Source of the DNA: an uncultured Paracoccus sp.
GTDB lineage: Bacteria > Pseudomonadota > Alphaproteobacteria > Rhodobacterales > Rhodobacteraceae
Direction of reading: 5' to 3'
DNA: 64,000 nt
NCBI RefSeq assembly: GCF_947487305.1
Contig: NZ_CANKWH010000002.1
Location: forward strand, 1 to 64,000
Below the pieces are notes generated by a model. The model had not been told where the DNA came from. It saw only the letters and a list, made by a program, of their open reading frames with translations, and made no database searches. The position numbers were made by a program, and so were the translations under genes. Of the stretch, positions 60,106 through 64,000 are shown piece after piece (position 1 is the stretch's first letter; every line of letters starts with the position of its first letter).

Positions 60106-62004
60106 TCAGCGCAGCGCCCCCTCGGCCTTCAGCTTGGCTTCCTTCTCGGGGTTGAACCACCAGAAATCCATCTCGCCCAGGGCAAAGTTCGGCAGTGTCT
60201 CGGGATGCTCGTACATGTCGTAATAGGCCAGCCAGTGATCGGCGTTGTACCATTGCGGGATGATCAGGAACATGGCGCGAAGGCTGCGGTCCAGCGCCTT
60301 GGCCGCGGTCTCCATCTCGCCTTGGGTCTTGGCGTGCTCGACATCCTTCATCAGCTTGTCGATGGCCGGGTTCTTCAGCCCAAGAAGGTTGCTTTCGGAC
60401 TCGGCATATTCGCTGCCAAAGACCGGCAGCATCTCGGCGCCGGGAATGGGTGACTGGCCCATGAAGGACGAGGTGATGTCGAAATCATGCTCGCGCTCGC
60501 GCGATTCCAGCTCGGCATTGTCGACACGCGCGTTCACGGCATCGACGCCGATGCCGCGCAGGGCTTCGACATATGGATTAAGAATACGATCCAGCGTCAC
60601 GGAATCATTCATGAACTCGACGCGCAGAACCTCGCCCTTGTCATTTCTGCGCAACCCGTCACTGCCGATGGTCCAGCCCGCCTCGTCCAAGAGCGCCCCG
60701 GCCGCCCGCATCGCCCGGCGGTCGCGCGGCTGCTCGCTGCCCTCGGGCCAGACAAAGGCGGGTTCGGTAAAGACCGTCTCGGGCAGATCGGCCTTCAGCG
60801 GCTCCAGCAGCGCCAGCTCCTCGGGCGACGGCATCCCCTCGGCGGCCAGCGGCCGGTTCTGCCAATAGCTCTGCTGCCGCGAATAGAGGCCGTAGAACAT
60901 CTTGTCGTTGGTCCATTGGAAGTTGAACATCATGCCGATGGCCTGACGCACGCGCGGGTCCTGGAACTTCTCGCGCCGCAGGTTGAAGACCCAGGCCTGG
61001 CCCGAAACGCTGCTGTTGTCGGGCAGGGTCTCGACCTTGACCCAGCCCTTTTCCTGCGCCGGGAAATTATAGGCCGTTGCCCATTTGATCGAGCTGTTCT
61101 CGCGCCGGAAGGTGTATTCTCCCGCGGTGAAGGCCTGGAAGGCCGCGTCGTAATCGGCGAAATACTCATAGCGCATGCGATCGAAATTGTGCCGCCCGAC
61201 ATTCAGGGCCAGATCCTTGCCCCAGTAATCCTCGCGCCGCGTCACCTCGACCCAGCGTCCCATGTTCCACCCGGACAGCGCGTAAGGACCCGAGCCGATC
61301 AGCGGCTTGTCCATGGTCTCGTCGAGCTTCAGCCCGCGCGTCTCGAAATCGGCCTTGGACATGATCGGCAGGCCGCCGACGAAACTGACCACCTCGCGCC
61401 GGGGATAGTCGGGGGTGAAGGTGAATTTCACCCGATGATCGTCCAGCGCCTCGACCGAGGCGATCTGCTGCTGGATCATCAACTTGGTGCCCGTCGAGCC
61501 TTGATCGCGCATCGCCTCGACCGAGAAGACCACATCAGCGGCGGTCATCGGGCTGCCATCGGCGAATTTAACCTCGGGCCGCAGGTTGAAGATCACCCAG
61601 TCACGGCTTTCGGGATATTCCAGCGTCTCGCACAAGAGGCAGTAGGAGGCACCGAAATCGCTGGCGTCGCGATCCATAAGCGTCTCGAGCATGGTCGAGG
61701 AGAACACCGCCGGCCGGCCCTTGAAGGTGAAGGGGTTGAAATTGTCGAAGTTCGAAGTGTTCGGCACGGATTCGACGATATAGCCGCCCTTCGGTGCCTC
61801 GGGGTTCACATAGGGCAGATGCGGGAAATCGGCGGGCAGTTTCAGGTCGCCGATGATCGCATAGCCATGCGAGACCGTCACACCCTCGTCCGTGGCCGGG
61901 GCAGCGGCGGCGGGCGTCGCCGCCTCCGGGGCCGTCTCCTGTGCTGATGCGGGCAGGATGCCGAAGCCAGCCAGCAGGCCGATCAGCGGAAGGATGGGGC
62001 GCAT
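60106..62004 (-). CDS. yejA: Peptide ABC transporter substrate-binding protein YejA-type
   Basis: This 632-aa periplasmic protein has a signal peptide (MRPILPLIGLLAGFGILPASA), an Ala-rich linker and an SBP-5 domain (FPHLPYVNPEAPKGG, FNLRPEVKFADGSPMTAADV). YejA captures oligopeptides for YejBEF. AGGGAGAG precedes the ATG. It is the first gene of yejABEF. Confidence 0.94.
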   Translation of the reverse strand: MRPILPLIGLLAGFGILPASAQETAPEAATPAAAAPATDEGVTVSHGYAIIGDLKLPADFPHLPYVNPEAPKGGYIVESVPNTSNFDNFNPFTFKGRPAVFSSTMLETLMDRDASDFGASYCLLCETLEYPESRDWVIFNLRPEVKFADGSPMTAADVVFSVEAMRDQGSTGTKLMIQQQIASVEALDDHRVKFTFTPDYPRREVVSFVGGLPIMSKADFETRGLKLDETMDKPLIGSGPYALSGWNMGRWVEVTRREDYWGKDLALNVGRHNFDRMRYEYFADYDAAFQAFTAGEYTFRRENSSIKWATAYNFPAQEKGWVKVETLPDNSSVSGQAWVFNLRREKFQDPRVRQAIGMMFNFQWTNDKMFYGLYSRQQSYWQNRPLAAEGMPSPEELALLEPLKADLPETVFTEPAFVWPEGSEQPRDRRAMRAAGALLDEAGWTIGSDGLRRNDKGEVLRVEFMNDSVTLDRILNPYVEALRGIGVDAVNARVDNAELESREREHDFDITSSFMGQSPIPGAEMLPVFGSEYAESESNLLGLKNPAIDKLMKDVEHAKTQGEMETAAKALDRSLRAMFLIIPQWYNADHWLAYYDMYEHPETLPNFALGEMDFWWFNPEKEAKLKAEGALR

Positions 62005-62139
62005 GGGTCTCTCCCTGTCGTGGTGGACCGCAGGCTAGGGCAGCGCCGGGCCGGGGATCAAGCCGCGTTTTCGTGAACGGGGGGGGGGGTGGGCGAGAAC
62101 AAGGCCTCGGGCAGCGACCCGGCCCGGGAACCAGGGCGA

Positions 62140-62271
62140 AGCCCGCCCGGGCCAGCGGACGACCGCCCCCTCGGGCGGCCGCTCTGGTGCGGTTCAGCGC
62201 CGAACAGCTGTTCGATGTGCTTGCGCCATAAAGGTGATCTGCCCGACCGCTGCAGCGGCCCCCCGGCGGTC
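62140..62271 (+). repeat. Dispersed intergenic repeat, copy B
   Basis: The core 62161-62234 matches copy A (17488-17561, opposite strand) at 70 of 74 positions. Copy B contains a perfect 14-bp palindrome CGAACAGCTGTTCG (62200-62213), which copy A has with one mismatch. The collinear match reaches 62271 (GGCGGTC). Confidence 0.85.
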
Positions 62272-62343
62272 GACCACTGGCCCTATGCCCTGCGCGCGAT
62301 AATCGTCGCCCAAGGCAAGCGGCCCCACATTTCTGCCTCCCCC

Positions 62344-62377
62344 CAAAAGCAAAAGGGCGCAGCCACCGGCCACGCCC
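62344..62377 (-). terminator. Intrinsic terminator of cycM
   Basis: On the minus strand, GGGCG-TG-GCC-GGT-GGC-TG-CGCCC (62355-62377) is followed by TTTTGCTTTT. It is 26 bp past the cycM stop. Confidence 0.8.
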
Positions 62378-62402
62378 CTCATTCTCACCCGAAGAGACAG
62401 TC

Positions 62403-62945
62403 TTACGGCTGCGACGCCAGATAGGCGATCAGGTCGGCGCGGTCCTGCGGGTCCTTCAGGCCGGCGAAGGACATCTTGGTGCCCTTCACGACGCCCTTCG
62501 GGTTGGCCAGGAATTCCTGCAGCGCCTCGGGGGTCCAGTTCGGCGCTTCGCCGGCATGGGCGACCATCGCATCGGAATAGCCGAAGCCACCGACCGAGGC
62601 CACGGCACGGTCGACGACGCCGTTCAGGTGCGGGCCGGTGCCGTCGCTGCCGTCCAGCTTGTGGCAGGCCTTGCACTTGCCGAAATCCTTCTCGCCCGCA
62701 GCGACATCGGCCTGGGCCATCAGCGCGGCGAAATCGATCTGCTCTTCCTCGGCGCCGGCATCGCCGCCGGCAGCCTCTTCCACCGGAATCGTATAGGCCT
62801 GTGCGGCGGCCTCGCCGTCGTGAGACCCTTCACCACTGGCACCGACGTGATAGATGCCGCTGGCAGCCCAGCCAGCGAGCAGCAGGAACAGAAGCGCGCC
62901 GATCAGCGCGCCAGCCGCCTTGGTGATGGTCATGGTATCGAACAT
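62403..62945 (-). CDS. cycM: Membrane-anchored cytochrome c (c552/CycM type)
   Basis: This 180-aa protein has one N-terminal membrane helix (about residues 11-30), an Ala/Glu-rich linker (about 35-70) and a class I cytochrome c domain with CKACH at residues 91-95 and the axial Met158 in GTKMSF. It is the size and layout of Paracoccus denitrificans CycM, which carries electrons from complex III to the aa3 oxidase. It is divergent from pheA. Confidence 0.92.
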   Translation of the reverse strand: MFDTMTITKAAGALIGALLFLLLAGWAASGIYHVGASGEGSHDGEAAAQAYTIPVEEAAGGDAGAEEEQIDFAALMAQADVAAGEKDFGKCKACHKLDGSDGTGPHLNGVVDRAVASVGGFGYSDAMVAHAGEAPNWTPEALQEFLANPKGVVKGTKMSFAGLKDPQDRADLIAYLASQP

Positions 62946-63123
62946 TGCCTGCCGTCCCCGGTTTGGTAAGCCTTAAATTTGGCCCGTATCTATCCGCTTT
63001 CTCTTTGCGGGATCAAGGTATAGTTAGCCCGAACATGGCAGAAACCGGGTGATAAGTCACAGCCCCTGCCACCGCTCCCCTGCCCTGACCGGCCCGGTGC
63101 CGGACCAGCCTATGGATTGTACC

Positions 63124-63999
63124 ATGACCCAGTTCGCCCCGACAAACCGCATCGCCTTCCAGGGCGAACTTGGCGCCTATAGCCACGAGGCCTGCCGCAA
63201 TGCCCGCCCGGGCATGGAGCCGCTGCCCTGTCGTGCCTTCGAGGACGTGATCGAGGCGGTGCGCAGCGGTCAGGCCGATCTGGCCATGCTGCCGGTCGAG
63301 AATTCGACCTATGGCAGGGTGGCGGACATCCACCGCCTCTTGCCGGAATCGGGGCTCCATATCGTCGACGAGGCCTTTGTCCGCGTCCATATCAGCCTGA
63401 TGGCGATGCCCGGCGTCGCCATCGAGGATATCCGTAAGGTCCGCGCCCATCTGGTGCTGCTGCCGCAATCGGCCTCCTACCTCGCGCGCTACGGCATCCG
63501 TGGCGAATCCGCCGCCGACAGCGCCGGGGCCGCTGCCGAACTGGCGGTCAGCGGCAAGCGCGACGAGGGCGTGCTGGCCTCGGACCTGGCCGCCGAGATC
63601 CACGGCCTGACCATCCTCGCCCGCCATATCGAGGATCACGCCCATAACACCACGCGCTTCCTGATCATGTCGCGGGTGGACGACCATGCCCGCCGCGCCG
63701 AGAAGATGATGACCACCTTCGTCTTCCGCGTGCGCAACATCCCGGCGGCGCTCTACAAGGCGATGGGCGGCTTTGCCACCAATGGCGTCAACATGACCAA
63801 GCTGGAAAGCTACATGGCCGACGGCGTCTTCACCGCGACGCAGTTCTATGCCGATATCGAGGGTCATCCCGAGGACCCGCATGTGCGCCGCGCGCTGGAC
63901 GAGCTGGCCTTCTTCTCCTCGAGCCTGTCGATCCTCGGCGTCTATCCCGCCGATCCGTTGCGCGCCGAACAGGAGCAGCCGGTCGAGGGCGAGGGCTGA
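63124..63999 (+). CDS. pheA: Prephenate dehydratase
   Basis: This 291-aa protein converts prephenate to phenylpyruvate in Phe synthesis. The dehydratase domain starts IAFQGELGAYSHEAC and has the catalytic TTRF at residues 176-179. A C-terminal ACT domain follows (from about 197). Its Phe-site motifs differ from the E. coli type: PAAL (207-210) instead of GALV and ESYM (228-231) instead of ESRP. There is no chorismate mutase domain. The start at 63124 is chosen by family alignment; 63112 is an in-frame alternative. The stop is 1 bp before the window end. Confidence 0.95.
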   Translation: MTQFAPTNRIAFQGELGAYSHEACRNARPGMEPLPCRAFEDVIEAVRSGQADLAMLPVENSTYGRVADIHRLLPESGLHIVDEAFVRVHISLMAMPGVAIEDIRKVRAHLVLLPQSASYLARYGIRGESAADSAGAAAELAVSGKRDEGVLASDLAAEIHGLTILARHIEDHAHNTTRFLIMSRVDDHARRAEKMMTTFVFRVRNIPAALYKAMGGFATNGVNMTKLESYMADGVFTATQFYADIEGHPEDPHVRRALDELAFFSSSLSILGVYPADPLRAEQEQPVEGEG

Positions 64000-64000
64000 C

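Larger units (their letters stand above)
62005..62402. other. Intergenic region between yejA and cycM
   Basis: This 398-bp stretch holds, from left to right, the yejA promoter region, an 11-G homopolymer at 62079-62089, dispersed repeat copy B (62140-62271) and the cycM terminator (62344-62377). Short open frames that cross it are not supported. Confidence 0.7.

Noticed and set aside
62200..62213. CGAACAGCTGTTCG as a Gram-positive-type LexA box
   Set aside because: It does not fit the purine/pyrimidine pattern of that consensus, and the recA gene here uses the alphaproteobacterial direct-repeat box.
63005..63020. FNR-type site before cycM/pheA
   Set aside because: Only an ATCAA half-site is present; the TTGAT partner at the right spacing is missing.

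Overview
The window is a high-GC, gene-dense chromosomal segment of an alphaproteobacterium, most likely a Rhodobacteraceae member close to Paracoccus. The evidence is a CckA-type hybrid kinase with a CtrA-type box in its promoter, a recA gene preceded by the alphaproteobacterial SOS box (GTTC-N7-GTTC), a membrane-anchored cytochrome c552 (CycM type), a pyrH-frr-uppS-cdsA-dxr-rseP-bamA-ompH cluster, and a form II CO-dehydrogenase-like operon. I saw no rRNA, tRNA, CRISPR array, prophage, transposase or replication origin. The window is mostly housekeeping and central metabolism with a few accessory blocks.

Layout. 1-769: 5' part of a gene (minus strand, running off the left edge) for a PA14-domain protein with a long Gly-Gly-Glu-Thr repeat. 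770-1507: a long gene-free divergent region. 1508-9105: DUF4177 protein, class II glutamine amidotransferase, DUF1330 protein, alaS, an S12-type serine hydrolase, recA, and a sulfotransferase-like protein. 9118-14661: cckA, an RsmB-family rRNA methyltransferase and malate synthase G. 14915-17438: the 5-oxoprolinase operon pxpBCA. 17677-24157: coxDEGSLM, transcribed right to left; its active-site loop AYRGAGR and S-L-M order mark it as form II. 24283-25221: nucleoside hydrolase. 25218-33866: envelope and lipid biogenesis cluster. 33942-37560: miaA, an AraC-type regulator, a gate-domain membrane protein and an Lrp-type regulator. 37555-43093: rlmE, a Ppx/GppA phosphatase and putA.

43200-48805 is a seven-gene plus-strand block: a 54-aa membrane peptide, a VWA protein, a DedA protein, an M48 peptidase, a membrane hydrolase-like protein, a cytochrome P450 and an MmcQ/YjbR protein. 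48846-52565: a secreted small protein, a UBP zinc-finger protein and a spermidine/putrescine-type ABC transporter without a binding protein. 52756-56179: glycosyltransferase, cysS and a squalene/phytoene-synthase-like protein. 56176-62004: yejABEF peptide importer. 62403-63999: cycM and pheA.

Regulatory signals seen directly: SOS box at recA, CtrA box at cckA, inverted repeats upstream of coxG and of the AraC gene, a triple half-site array between the Lrp gene and its divergent membrane-protein gene, a stem-loop between yejA and yejB, and intrinsic terminators after recA, coxM and cycM. The least explained element is a pair of inverted intergenic repeats (17451-17580 and 62140-62271), 70 of 74 bases identical in the core and about 44.6 kb apart. 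I found no obvious large undescribed system; the best candidates are this repeat pair, the PA14/GGET protein and the 43-49 kb membrane/P450 block.
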